From the NCBI GenBank assembly GCA_021234535.1, contig SFZH01000008.1, forward strand, positions 6,022,897 through 6,086,896: a stretch of DNA of 64,000 nt, in the 5' to 3' direction. A model generated the notes under the pieces. The model did not search any database. It had not been told where the DNA came from and worked only from the letters and a program-made list of their open reading frames with translations. This document shows, piece after piece, positions 15,901-26,687 of the stretch. Made by a program: the position numbers and the translations under genes. This DNA comes from Stichopus chloronotus (taxonomy: Eukaryota > Echinodermata > Holothuroidea > Aspidochirotida > Stichopodidae). How positions within the stretch are numbered: the first letter of the stretch is position 1; each line of letters starts with the position of its first letter.

Positions 15901-17547
15901 GATCATCTACTCAGTATGACCAACAAACAAAATAAGTATGAGATCAGTCATGGTTATGCTTCTAGAGATATTATGTTTAGGTTTTCACATTTTTGACCTC
16001 CAGTGACCTCAAATGACCTTTGACCTCCACCAAATACAATAGGGATCATCTTCTCAATATAACCAACCCACACATCAAGTATGAGATCAGTCAAGGTTAT
16101 GCTTCTTGAGACATTGTGTTTAGGTTTTCCCATTTTGACCTCTGGTGACCTTTTACCTCCACAAAAAACAATAGGGATCATCTTCTCAGTATGACCAACC
16201 CACAAAATAAGTATGAGATCAGTCATGGTTTTGCTTCTTGAGATATTGTGTTAAGGTTTTCAAATTTTGATCTTCAGTGACTTCAAATGACCTTTGACCT
16301 CCACCAATACAATAGGGATCATTTTCTCCCTATGACCAACCCATATCAAGTATGAGATCAGTCACGATTATGCTTCTTGACATATCATGTTTTTAAGATT
16401 TCCACATTTTGACCTCTGGTGACTTCCAATGACCTTAGACTGCCACCAAAAATAATAGGGACCATCTATTGGGCATGACCAACATAATTATCTACACACC
16501 AAGTATGTGATCAGTCAAGCTTGGTTACAGTACCTTTCTTGACATATTAAGATTGCAAGCAGTGCCATGTGCATACAAACATATGTGTACATAACATCAC
16601 CATCGCACAGATTCCTTCCACCTTTGGCAAGGAATAAAAAATGGGACACACTTAATTGTGACAGCTGATACCCCCACTCATTACATCCCCTTCAAACATA
16701 AGACCTAGCCTACAGTATTTAACTGGTCACTTGTCTAACGTTAATAACTTAACTTATATGTGTAGGCTCTGCCTAGTTCCATAATTATCATTATACACAC
16801 CTGAAAATGTGACCTAGACATACCCTCATCTGTGATCTGCTGTAGGCATTCAGTGATGTACTGCTCACTTGGTTTGTCCACAACAAAAAAGAAATGAAGA
16901 TTAACTGATGACTTTGACAGAATTGACCTAGCACAGATATCAAATCTTGTTTTTAAATGTGATTTTTGATGTGTATTTGTCAGAACCTGTAAAACATGAT
17001 AATGGCTTGGTTTCAAATCAGAATCATCTTCTTCAGCAGACTGAATATTTTTGCCATCTTCTTGCTCACGTCTTTCATCTTCAACGTCAGCCATTTCATC
17101 CTTTTCTGTATTTAAAACCCTTAAACTACTTTCTTTGTCAGTGACTAGCCCCTGGTTCTCAGTGAGCTTATTTTGTTGAACTGTACCCTCATCTGCAGGA
17201 TCAAGATTAGAGTCAAGGCCTAAATGATCTTTGGTTAATTTCACTGCTTCGCCTTCAAAGCGATCACTATTTGGTGCTATCCAGCCTGCCTCCCGAGCAA
17301 ACCCATATATTATGTTTTTATCGTACAAATACACACACAATGTGAAAACCCCGATGACAAGAAGAAGCTTAGCGAATGACCACGACCATGACGATAGAGT
17401 CGTGATTGTACGTGAACGGCTGCGCAAAGGCATGTTTCGTTGTTTTCTTCCACCTGTTGGTAAGTCTCGAGAGGCCTTCTGTTTTGCTTTACCACGACCG
17501 GATTCAGCGGCATATTCAGATTTAGAATTTTTGGCCCGCTGAAGCAT
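12257..17547 (-). CDS. XXYLT1: Xyloside xylosyltransferase 1-like, GT8 type II membrane enzyme, two exons
   Basis: The vertebrate enzyme adds the second, alpha-1,3-linked xylose to the O-glucose-xylose glycan on Notch EGF repeats in the ER. Two exons (17547-16801 and 12931-12257) join in phase 0 and give 473 residues. A basic cytosolic N-tail precedes one hydrophobic anchor at about residues 57-76 (FAKLLLVIGVFTLCVYLY), fitting type II topology. An acidic stalk follows, with EDERREQEDG around residues 155-165. The catalytic part has a DxD motif (DTD, about residues 307-309), then QPVYRH, GFNSGVMLLDFG, HLGDQDFF, WNKQLC and the terminal YHGNCNTPIPY. All are diagnostic of XXYLT1. The human protein is 393 residues, so the extra length is mainly in the tail and stalk. 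The start ATG was chosen because it opens the frame just before the basic tail and anchor. No lost residue is seen. Confidence 0.95.
13815..13840. repeat. Terminal-like motif of the half-site repeat family
   Basis: The motif AAAAGGCACTGTGGTTT lies just left of the tandem array. It resembles AGCCCAAGGGCACTATGGTT at 55443 and the reverse complements at 40412-40440 and 40720-40748. It may mark one end of the mobile unit. Confidence 0.4.
13860..16555. repeat. Tandem array of about 17 units (roughly 130-150 bp) rich in TGACCT half-sites
   Basis: Each unit carries a variant of TTTGACCTCTGG, TGACCTCAAATGACC and TTTGACCTCCACC. It then has AAAACAATAGGGATCATCT, ATGACCAACCCACACATCAA, GATCAGTCA, TTCTTGAGATAT and TTTACAAGGTTTTCACA. 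Unit cores lie near 13892, 14039, 14178, 14316, 14732, 14870, 15015, 15158, 15302, 15448, 15591, 15730, 15860, 15994, 16137, 16268 and 16410. The left units are the most decayed. At 15158-15190 and 15994-16026 there are four exact TGACCT half-sites with spacers 4, 4 and 1. Related runs lie in other introns of this window, so the unit is dispersed as well as tandem. Confidence 0.9.
16801..17547 (-). CDS. XXYLT1: XXYLT1-like exon 1
   Basis: The exon runs from ATG at 17547 to the donor CAG|GTGTGT at 16801/16800, a total of 249 codons ending in phase 0. It encodes the cytosolic tail, membrane anchor, acidic stalk and the start of the GT8 fold (HFFFVVDKPSEQYI). The frame reads 19 codons past the donor, without homology, before a stop. 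Confidence 0.93.
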
Positions 17548-20140
17548 TCTGATGAATGAAAGAATGCAGGCCAGGAAAATGTATCTTACTCCGTCATGTC
17601 CCCGGGCAGACTATAACAGTATTTTTACACATTAACGTCAGAAGTAGCAACTGCACGAAATTGATGTTAGTTAGCCCCGTATGGCACGCGAATATGGAAC
17701 GCCAAAAGGGAAGCTTATATTTTTGTTTCAACACACTGTTGTTGTTTCAAATGACGTTGATGTTTAAATTTACTTCGATGTTTAAACTTACCTTGATATT
17801 TAAACTTACGTTGTCGTTTCAACTTACGTTTTTGTTTCAGCTTACGTTGATGTTTAAAATTACTTTGATGTTTGAACTCACTTTTATATTTAAGCTCACG
17901 TTGTTGTCATCTCTTACGTTGTTTATCACAGTGTCTAAAATCACTTTGACTGCGGCGATGTTCAAGAAGTTGATTATGCTTAATAACATGAAATAACGAA
18001 TATGTGGAAAAGAAATGTGAAGAGAAATGGATTTGTACCATCAAGAAGCTTCAATACATAGCACCGCTGCCGCAATGCATGTTATACTGCACCGACTTAC
18101 CGTGACCTCGCCAGTCCTGTCAATTATCAACTTAGTTGGCCCTCCAACTAACTATGCATTTCATTCATAATTGTTTCACATAAAAAAAAACGATGGAGGG
18201 AGACACTGAATGTATAGGCTAGAATATCAACAGAAAGCGAGAAGAGAACAACTCGCGAGAAGGGAATAGGTGCTTGGAATCATAATCATACCAACTCGCA
18301 ATCTAAACTTTAGTATATAGTTCAACATGTAGGCAGGCTAATTAGTACGATCATCATAATTGATATATTACAAAAGCTCTAATTTTCAAGCGCCAGCTGT
18401 CATAGAGTGCAAGAAATAGTTAGCCAAACAAGTTCAAGAAAGGAATTCTCTTCGTTTATCAAACGCTAGCCAAAGAGAGGTTCAAAGAAAGGAGCTTGAA
18501 ATTGATATGTTCCACTATGGTACTAGCACTGAGAATTAAACCAAAGAATGATCTTTGTACCAAGTTGATACTTCTTCACGTCTTAGACTTGCAGTGTAGT
18601 CAAGACTCAGTCCTCCCATGCCTCGTTGCCAAGACTCAACTGCCAGAACCATGCATACAACCATCCCAATTAACTCTGGAACCATCCCATAATTAAAGCA
18701 TACTTAATAATGTCACCACCGGGACCAGTAGAATACACTGGACAAGCTTAAAGCCTTTTCATTTGTTGAAAAGTTATTTAGCTATTTGGATATCTGTAGT
18801 CACTGATGAAGTTTTAATAAACTTAGTCAGCACTTTGGTGCACAAACCGTCCGCAACTGGTTGATATTCCCTGACTGATAAGTCCGGTAACATTCTTTAG
18901 CACGCTTTAACTGTGGTTGTCAGACTTTAGACTGCTCAAGGGGTTATATATCAAACCTAAAATGGTCTGAAAGTCTCTTTTCTAAGTCTGCGTAGGCAAA
19001 GATCAGGGTATCATCTAGCTATAGTGACCTGGACTACACTCACGGTGAAAAAAACAAACAAAAAACAAACAAACGATCGATTTACCTCCTTGGAGGGGTA
19101 CCTGAACCAGTGGACTTAATATCTTGATACCGTCAAAACAAGAAAAATCTTTTCAGAAGATTCAATTGCATTGCTGTTCACTTTGGAAGAAATGATTAAA
19201 TATCACTTTGCATTAAATTTTACATTTGCTTACTTCGAAATATGTATTTCTAAAACAAAATAATTTTTTTTTCAAAAAAATTCATTTTCCCCTATTGTTA
19301 AGTGATTTTTTTTCGAAAATGAATATTTAACAAATAATTCTACTAATTTGTGTACTTGGTTAAGCAATGTTTTACACAACACCTATTGCACCTAGTTCCA
19401 TTGAGGTATTACGTTGTTGAGTCTACCTTGAGTAACTTCAGGAACTTGACAAACAAACGTCTTGTAATTTTACAACTAATTACCGAAGGAAAATAATAAA
19501 AATGAAAGGAAAAGTACAGGTGTTTCCATTATTTTCCAGATGCAGATCACTTACAACTTTTCATTCTCTTGGACTGACTATGCATCTTTTAAAATTTATT
19601 ATGGTTAAGTGAATTTTGCTTTAGGCCTCCGTTGCCATCGTTTACCAGTAGACATTTTTATTATTATTCTTTTATAAATTTCAGTATTGTAGGGCACAGT
19701 GATCCGCATTGGGAATACCCCCTTGCCCCTGTCAGCCTACAGGCCTAATTTTACGAATATTTGGAAAGTGGGCTAAGCACTAAAATTACTTTTACCATGC
19801 ATAAAATTATTGTGGGAGGTGCTACAATGCCCCTCAAATAAATACAAACTATATGAGAATCTATTGACATGCATATTACAACCATGCACGTACATACTGA
19901 CATACTGGCTAGTGTGTGTTTATTTGAACATCACATCACAATATTCGAGACGACAATATACAATACATAGTACACACTGCAGCATAGATACTAAACAGGT
20001 CAGTGTAATCAAGCAGACTATGGATCGTAAATCCATCGTCACATTTCTTTCCAAACGGTCGCGAACGTTATTACACGTGATTAACTTGTTTGAACAGATC
20101 GAATTATCGCTACGAAAGCACTATCTTCCTGGACGGCAGT
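17548..20140. other. XXYLT1 5' flank and intergenic DNA
   Basis: This should contain the XXYLT1 promoter, but I see no convincing TATA box or initiator. Apart from the 18-bp minisatellite, no coding or repeat structure is recognised. 19210-19340 is very AT-rich with A and T runs. Confidence 0.5.
17744..17931. repeat. 18-bp minisatellite, about 10 units
   Basis: The unit GTTTAAACTTACGTTGAT and its variants (GTTTCAACTTACGTTTTT, ATTTAAGCTCACGTTGTT) repeat head to tail with almost no length change. Because 18 is a multiple of three, the plus-strand frame stays open and reads as repeating LTLMFK-like hexapeptides. It lies about 200 bp upstream of the XXYLT1 start codon, in the likely promoter or 5' UTR region. 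Confidence 0.9.
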
Positions 20141-20143
20141 CAC

Positions 20144-20490
20144 CTGTGGCGGCGCCAGAATGTCAGACTTGGGGGGGCAAACTGAGGGCAGAGGAAAATG
20201 TTGGAGGGCCAAGATTTTCGCGCGCAGCGCGAAACCGAGCGCGAAGCGCGAAGTCTTGCGGGTGGGGTCCAGGGGCCCGCCTTAGGGCCCCTGGTGGGGT
20301 CCAGGGGCAACGCCCCGGTTGGGGTCAATGGGGCGAAGCCCCCGGAAGCTCTGAGGTTTTAGCATATCTCTGCGTGGAAAATTAAGTCCCAAGAGAGGTA
20401 TATTATTTATTTTTATATTATTAATTTTTTCGGTTGACCGTACTCCAAAGTTCCCAACTTTTTTCTTTGGGGGTACTATTCCATACGCGA
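20144..20490 (+). mobile_element. Truncated copy of the hAT-like non-autonomous element
   Basis: It begins TGTGGCGGCGCCAGAATGTC and shares GAGGAAAATGTTGG, the GAGCGCGAAGCGCGAAG stretch and GGTTGACCGTACTCCAA with the complete element at 23787-24480. It ends near TTTGGGGGTACTATTCCA with no right terminus. It also keeps a segment (about 20265-20360, GGGGTCCAGGGG and AAGCTCTGAGGTTTTAGC) that is deleted from the 23.8-kb copy but present in copies at 22.3, 58.8 and 60.7 kb. Confidence 0.75.
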
Positions 20491-20584
20491 AACGTGCAAG
20501 AGCTCCACAGTCAGTCGCTGCCCTAACTGTTGGAAACTGAGATTATTCAGTAATAATAAGATTCTGTGAATGCCTATTAAAGAA

Positions 20585-20960
20585 TTGGTTTTTTTTTTTG
20601 TTTAATCAAATTATTACTTTGCTCAAATCAAAATTTAATTTTTTTACTACAAATTATTAATTTGTTTAATCAAATCGGTATATTTGATAAAACAAATTAG
20701 TTTAATAAATTGTTCAATCGAACTTTTAATTTATTTAATCAAATTAGTAATTTTTAATCATATTATTAACTAGTTTAATCAAGTTACTAATTTTTAATCA
20801 ATTATTCCTTTTTGTATTTTCTTGTTTAATAAAAATAATGAACGAATGAGTAACTATTCCTTAATCAATTTATTAATTGTTTCATCAAATTAATCAATTT
20901 GATTAATCAAGTTAATTAATTTGTTTAATCCAATTAAAAATTGGAATTTTCTTATCTATT
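20585..20960. repeat. AT-rich degenerate repeat of TTTAATCAAATTA
   Basis: About 375 bases carry many near-copies of TTTAATCAAATTA and TTAATTTGTTTAATC, spaced roughly 25-40 bases. The block is dense in TAAT/ATTA cores and has almost no G or C. It is a low-complexity, palindromic stretch with no coding meaning that I can see. Confidence 0.75.
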
Positions 20961-20989
20961 TGTATAATGAAATTGAAAAAAAATCACAC

Positions 20990-22245
20990 GGCCTGAATAG
21001 GCTTCGTACTCATCGGCAAGGAATGCCAATTTTTGAGGGTGCGGAATGAATTTATGAACATTGAAGGTCATCAGTTTAGTAATATCAACTTCAAAATTGA
21101 TGTTGTTTCATGAGGTCGGTAATACAAATTTACACCTTTGTAAATAAATTTCTTCAAGGAATTTAATGTCCACAACTACATTTAAAAAGTTCCAACAAAT
21201 ATCCTTTGTAAGGAGAGAAAATTTGAAAACAATAAATTCTCGTAATTTGTTGTTCCCTTTAATGTACCACTCCTGTTACCAGGACCTTCGCGACCGGGAT
21301 ATTTGAACTCGAAATTAGTCCCGAATCGGAGATCTGGATTTCAGAATTAGCCTGGAATGGGGTGCAACTGGACTAGGAAGTCCATCACAGTCCACTTACA
21401 CGAGGCTTATGCTAAAACCTCAAAAAACGGGGGAACCCACCACGGGACTTGCCCATGGAGGGGGTCCAAATTCTCATCTTGTCAACTTAGAGGAGGCGAA
21501 TTGCTGAAATAATTACTACAGTGTGTTTTTAAGGGAGGCATGCAGGGATTGTCTGAATTATGTTTGTGACTAATTAGCGACATTACTATCCAGGCGGACA
21601 GCCACCATTATAGTTGGCCATTATAGAGCGTACAAGAATATGTTGGCTCTTTTCAAAACCCTTAGATGAAACGGCACTTAGCGGTTGCACTTGAGCTGTA
21701 TGTAACCAGCCTTGAAATTTCGATATCCTGTCTGCTATTCCTCAATTCATGTGAAAAGCAAAATCGATCTTTTACAAGTGGTAGTATATACATATCATGA
21801 TTTTCTTTTTGAGGTACGTACAAGAATAGCAATGAATTATACACCCTCTTCGTTTATTTTTTTTCCTTTTGTGTGCTTGAAAATACTTTTTTGTTGAGCA
21901 CACTTGCACATCGGTGCCGTGATTTTTTATGTGGGTGGTGATGAATTGTTTCCCCGAATTATTGTTTAGCTAATGGAGTCACTATCTAAGCGGAGCTCCG
22001 CATTTTGCATTTATTGCTCCCAATTTTTCCCGAGGAATTAAACTCCCAGTATAAAGTTCCAACAGTATTAATCTCTTACGATTATTTTTATTTATTACCT
22101 TGCTACAACCGACGATGTTTGAATTATAAAGTATCTAGCTAGTTCCTGTACCAATATTTTTGTACATATGATAGCCAGCTTGATGAGAGAGAAACTGTTA
22201 TGCAATAAAGTATTTTGATAGGTGAAGAAAACATCAGATGAGATG
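20990..22245. other. Unassigned intergenic DNA
   Basis: No gene, tandem repeat or terminal repeat is recognised. Short ORFs on both strands have no domain. Confidence 0.5.
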
Positions 22246-22254
22246 AGTGATGGT

Positions 22255-22490
22255 TGGCCGCAGTGGCCGCACCAGGATTTTAAAAGTGGGGGGAGGGGGA
22301 ATGGAGGGCAAAAGAAAATGTTGGGGAAGGGGGCAAAAATTTCTCGCGCGGAGGGCTAGACTTACCGGGTGGGGTCCAGGGGTCCGCCTTAGGGCCCATA
22401 ATGGGGTCCAGGGGCAAAGCCCGCCCCCGTAAGCTCTGAGGTTTTAGCAAATCTCTTGGTAAAAAATTAAGTCTCAGGATAGATGTATGT
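22255..22490 (+). mobile_element. Partial copy of the GCGCGAAG/GGGGTCCAGGGG repeat family
   Basis: It starts with CAGTGGCCGCACCAGGATTT and contains GAAAATGTTGGGG, GGTGGGGTCCAGGGG, CCGCCTTAGGGCCC and AAGCTCTGAGGTTTTAGCA. These are the same blocks in the same order as the copies at 20.2 and 58.6 kb. The right terminus is not evident. Confidence 0.7.
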
Positions 22491-22532
22491 TGGTCCATAA
22501 TGCATCATCCAAAGTAAGGATTCCAAATGATT

Positions 22533-22886
22533 TTAAAGGGAAATAGGGCGTTTGTTGTAGAGAAAACATCCATATTTTTAGAACCAATGTTTGAGGATGT
22601 AGAACGACAGATTATTCGAAATAAGGAAGGACAGTGGCCTTCTTTTCAAGATATAAGCTTTTCAACGAGAGAAATTCAGTCATTTGTTGCTCAGCACTAA
22701 TTTGTTCACCCAAACTTTTCAAAATTCAAATGATGCATCTTCCATTACTCATCACTTGCATAATGTTTTGAGGAGATGAGGCTTTGGTAGATGTTTATTA
22801 ATGAGACGGAATGGTTTAACACTGATTAAGGCTATTTTCTTTTGTATGTCATGTTGGTGTATTCTGAATGCCCTATTTCCCTTTAA
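22533..22886. mobile_element. Small inverted-repeat element with TTAA flanks (MITE)
   Basis: The left end AGGGAAATAGGGC (22537-22549) is the exact reverse complement of the right end GCCCTATTTCCCT (22870-22882). Both ends are bordered by TTAA (22533-22536 and 22883-22886). A 346-bp body with a TTAA target duplication is typical of piggyBac-type non-autonomous elements. There is no coding capacity. Confidence 0.8.
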
Positions 22887-22889
22887 TGT

Positions 22890-23780
22890 AAGCTAGGCTT
22901 ATTTGGCTATTACTCTTCTTAGCTGACAACATGAAAAGTTGGAAAGCGACAATATGTTTAACAGCTACTTATTAGCAATCTCTTTACACTTTTTACACTT
23001 TTCTTAAAACAGAAAGGTGAATGCTATATGTACAGTATATTAACAGGGAATAGATATATACATATGTATCTGTTACACTTTAAGTTTATATATCGAGCAT
23101 ACCAGGTAGTGCATAATGTATTAGAGGGATGTGTTCACAACTAAAGCAAGAAAATTTCTCCTAACACATCAGAAAAAAAACATGCATCAAGCAAACAGCA
23201 GCGCCGATTTATACAAGGAATAAATAATGAAAACAAAACAGAAATAGTAGCCTAAGCACGTAGCCAAAGGAAAACTTATTATTGGCAAAATCTGTATACT
23301 GTAGACTTACTGTATGTACACTTTCATGATCTTCCAGGAAGTTAAAGTATGTGACTTGCATAGTTTTACAGAGAGCTCTCAGGCTGGTTTTAATTACTTT
23401 GAAAAGTTTGGGAATGATTCAAACAGGGAGGAAAATTATTTGTAACTTATTTTGCCTTCAAAACTCCTGAAAGGACGCTATACTTCAGGAGCTGAGTGGG
23501 GGGGGGGGGGGCAACTGGGGAAAGGCTCTGACTGGGGGATTTTGCAGCCCTTGGTTGGCCGGGGGGGGGGGGGTTAACGGAGGAGGTGTCCTCCATTCAC
23601 TTTTGAAGGTCCTGTCGATAATCCATTTTTTTTTAAACCTGTTTTTATCAAATCGCTTAATCAACTTTATCAAAGGCAAATGATCAATAATTCGAAAATC
23701 CAAGTTTATCGAATTGAGAAATCAGCGGTTTGTCGCCTTTTTGAGTGAGAACCGTGATAAATCTCGCTTATCAAGTGATA
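22890..23780. other. Unassigned intergenic DNA with two poly-G tracts
   Basis: No gene is recognised. Runs of at least ten G lie near 23498-23510 and 23561-23573, in a patch that resembles the subterminal G-rich parts of the nearby elements. The rest is featureless. Confidence 0.5.
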
Positions 23781-23786
23781 AAAAAG

Positions 23787-24480
23787 CAGTGGCGGCGCCA
23801 GAATGTCAGACTTGGGGGGGGGGGGGCAAACTGAGGGCGGAGGAAAATGTTGGGGGCAAAGACTTTCGCGCGCAGAGCGAAACCGAGCGCGAAGCGCGAG
23901 CCCTTGAGGGTGGGATCCAGCATATCTCTGGGTGGAAAATTAAGTCCAGAGAGAGGTATGTTATTTATTTTTTTATTATTTTAATTTTTCGGTTGACCGT
24001 ACTCCAAGGTTTCCAACTTTTTTCTTTGGGAGTACCATTTCACATTTACACGGTACCACCGAGTACACACACACACAGGCTACATACACTTCCATTCCAT
24101 TCCTATATTTAGGAAAACAACGACATTCCCATCTTTAGGAAAACAACCACCTACCCGCCCTTCCCTTACGCTGGACGGTAAACATTCCAGAGAAAATTGG
24201 TCTGACCAGGCTGGCCTACCGTTGAAGTGCATGGCTACGGGGCATGATATGAAAACTGGCAGCCTGTGTAACATAAATTAGGCATTTATCAATCATGGTT
24301 ACCGGGAGGTTTTCTTATTCAGTCCAATGCCAATACATAGTTTTGTGAGTAAATTAATTTTGGATGACTACAAGATCTGATTGGGAAGGGTGAGAGCAAC
24401 TGGGGGGGGGGGGGCAAGGAAACAATCTGGAGGGGCAAATGCCCCCTCATGCCCCCCCCCCCCCCGTAGCGCCGCCACTG
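23787..24480 (+). mobile_element. Complete non-autonomous hAT-like DNA transposon, 694 bp
   Basis: The left end CAGTGGCGGCGC and right end GCGCCGCCACTG are perfect 12-bp inverted repeats. The flanking 8-mers TAAAAAAG (23779-23786) and TAAACAAG (24481-24488) match at 7 of 8 positions, as expected for an aged 8-bp hAT target duplication. The interior has G or C runs near both ends, a GCGCGCAGAGCGAAACCGAG block and no transposase ORF. It is a deletion derivative mobilised in trans by an unseen autonomous relative. Confidence 0.85.
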
Positions 24481-24489
24481 TAAACAAGG

Positions 24490-26616
24490 TTTATCGAATA
24501 ACTGAACGTTTGGCAGTGATAAACCTCGTGTTTCGGTTGATAAATCTGGTTTAGTAACCGGCTAGGTTTCTTGAATTATTGGGCATTTGGCTTGCCATAT
24601 ACTGTAATGTTCGTCCATTTTCAAAGGCCATCGGCTTTTGTGTAGGCCCACAACATTTTATGGAAAAGACCAAGAAATAAAACAAGAATTATCGAGAGAA
24701 ATATTGAAAATTAAAAGACAGATGGGAACAGCCTGGATCATGCTGAATTGGGATCAAAGTTTTGGGAGTGTCTGCTCTTTCAGTGTATTTTTATGAGGAC
24801 TTGTCCTTCCTTACCCTTTCTCACTTTCCTTAGTTACTTAGGAGCAGTGATTAGTTGTGTTAGACATATGCTCCCTCAGTCAGGACTTATCAAAGTAACT
24901 AAACCTTATGGTTTGTGCGATCGAGCCTTCCTTGGCTTGAGATCTAATGTTACACTTTAACCACATGGGTTTATGAGGTGCGCCGGAGCTCTTTGTACCG
25001 TCTTAGTTTGTATTAAATATTACAGTTTCATATTTACCCCAGGGTCTGTTGTAAATGTAAGTTACATTATTCAATAGCAGTGGGAAGAGCTTAGTACTGT
25101 TATGTTAGTACTGTATACTGTTACAGTGAGCCTAGCAAGTAACATCGCATACAAAACTGAGGGTCAACCGTAGAAGTTCATTTATTTGAGTGTTCCTCTG
25201 GAGTCATCTGTCTGTGTAATTGTTACGTGCTTGTTAGTCCTAGGCCAGTGCTACTTCGGCTCTAATTTAGAATCAGTGACCACCATACAAGGTTATCGAT
25301 GATGGTTAGGATGAAGTATTTGATGAGAATAAACCAAGTTGAAAGTGTAAAAGCTATTTAGGCCTAGCTTTAACCTTAATAACCACCAATCATGGTTACA
25401 ATTGAGAGGTAGGGTTAGGTTTAGGGTGAAATTGGGCAAAAACAAGGATTTTAGCAAGAATAGGTCACTTCCGGTCTCTGATCCTAAATTAGTACCGCTA
25501 CTTCTTCTGTATACACTCGCCCCTAAGCCCTTTGACTTTGTTCTTATACAATTTTTATAATGTTTTATACAATTTTGAGGTTTACACTCTTACAAGACTG
25601 TAGGCTGCAGTTGATAATTGTACATTGTAACATTATTTATCATATCACTTTAAATTGGCATTACTATTAGGCTTCATTTACTACGTGTAATCTGCTTCGT
25701 GGAACGGATACTTTACATTGTAAGGCATAGGGAGAGTTTGTCTCAAATGTGAGGTTGCCTCCTAAAAGGAAACAAGTTTGAACATGTCTATGTGCAAAAT
25801 GTTACATTTTCCCCTTGTCTACAGTCCTAGAAAGTGCTCCATACCTGGAACACTATTTGTCATGACCATAGTCAACAATAAAATGATGTTTGTAAGAAAT
25901 ATATTAAGCCTATATAGCAATGAATCATGTAGGGGTGACAGTCAAATGTGTACTTCAGGAAATCTGTCATTCCAAGTTTGTGACTGCTTCACCTGCAAAA
26001 GCGGGAACATTTAATTATGAAGCAGTATCACTCAAGTAAAGATACATTCAACCAATGAAAAATTGTGTCACCAAAGATAAAATTATTCCACCTTCTTTGT
26101 CATGACAACAAATCAAACTTATCTATCCCCAAGGTGTACGTCAAGTGTGCATAAAATTGTTTTGCTGTAGAAATGATAAGAAAGATGGTGTGTTTAATTA
26201 TTTCAATCTGCCAAATATATGTAGGAGCTTTCAAAGGTTGTGATTTGGTATGTTAGGCTGGACGTTCACTCGACATTCCCACACAGTTGATGGCTACGTA
26301 CCTCGCTATACATATACTTCATGTATTGCTGATTGCTGGAGTAGAATATAGCCATGTATTTTACTGGCAGCATTCTGCCAACTTATGATATTGCACACTG
26401 ATTTACTATAGGTCTCTTCCATTTGTATGAGCATAGAATGTTTCTCATATATGGCAATTTTCTAGCTTGGAATCAGTCACTTATGACGAACTTAATTCTT
26501 TCTTCTAATTTGTTTAGTAGAAGTGAAGTTGTTACGCTACCTGTCACAACGTTTTGTGATGCCGAGAGAAAATTCAGATGTTTTTGCAACCTTGTATTCA
26601 GGGCCTTAATGCTTTA
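24490..26616. other. Intergenic DNA upstream of ILKAP
   Basis: This probably contains the ILKAP promoter and a non-coding first exon, because an acceptor-like site sits right before the ILKAP start codon. I cannot place the transcription start. No other gene or repeat is recognised. Confidence 0.45.
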
Positions 26617-26656
26617 AATTTTTTTGTTTTTGTTTTCTAGAACAAAAAATCTCTGT
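26617..26656 (+). promoter_or_regulatory. ILKAP: Probable 5'-UTR splice acceptor before the ILKAP start
   Basis: The T-rich tract ending GTTTTTGTTTTCTAG at 26640 is followed by 16 bases and then the ATG. It looks like a genuine acceptor. This suggests that the ATG lies in exon 2 and that the first exon is untranslated. Confidence 0.5.
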
Positions 26657-26687
26657 ATGGATTTGTTTTCTGACCTTCCTGCTCCAT
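26657..26687 (+). CDS. ILKAP: ILKAP exon 1 (coding)
   Basis: The exon encodes MDLFSDLPAP plus one base of the next codon. Donor GTAAGT starts at 26688. It is only 31 bp of coding sequence, recognised by the match to the conserved ILKAP start. Confidence 0.88.

Larger units (their letters stand above)
12932..16800 (-). other. XXYLT1 intron
   Basis: A GT-AG intron of about 3.9 kb. Its 5' two thirds, in gene orientation, is filled by the tandem array listed separately. The remaining part, 12932-13800, has no recognised feature. Confidence 0.85.

Noticed and set aside
13860..16555. CRISPR-like array of regularly spaced repeats
   Set aside because: Units of 130-150 bp diverge along their whole length, with no constant-repeat/unique-spacer pattern, in a eukaryotic intron.
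17556..17996. 146-residue ORF with hexapeptide repeats head-to-head with XXYLT1
   Set aside because: The open frame follows from an 18-bp tandem repeat, which preserves frame automatically. No homology or transcript evidence, so it is kept only as a repeat and a finding.
19810..20385. 191-residue plus-strand ORF
   Set aside because: Its second half is the GC-rich repeat element at 20144-20490 and the first half has no family match.
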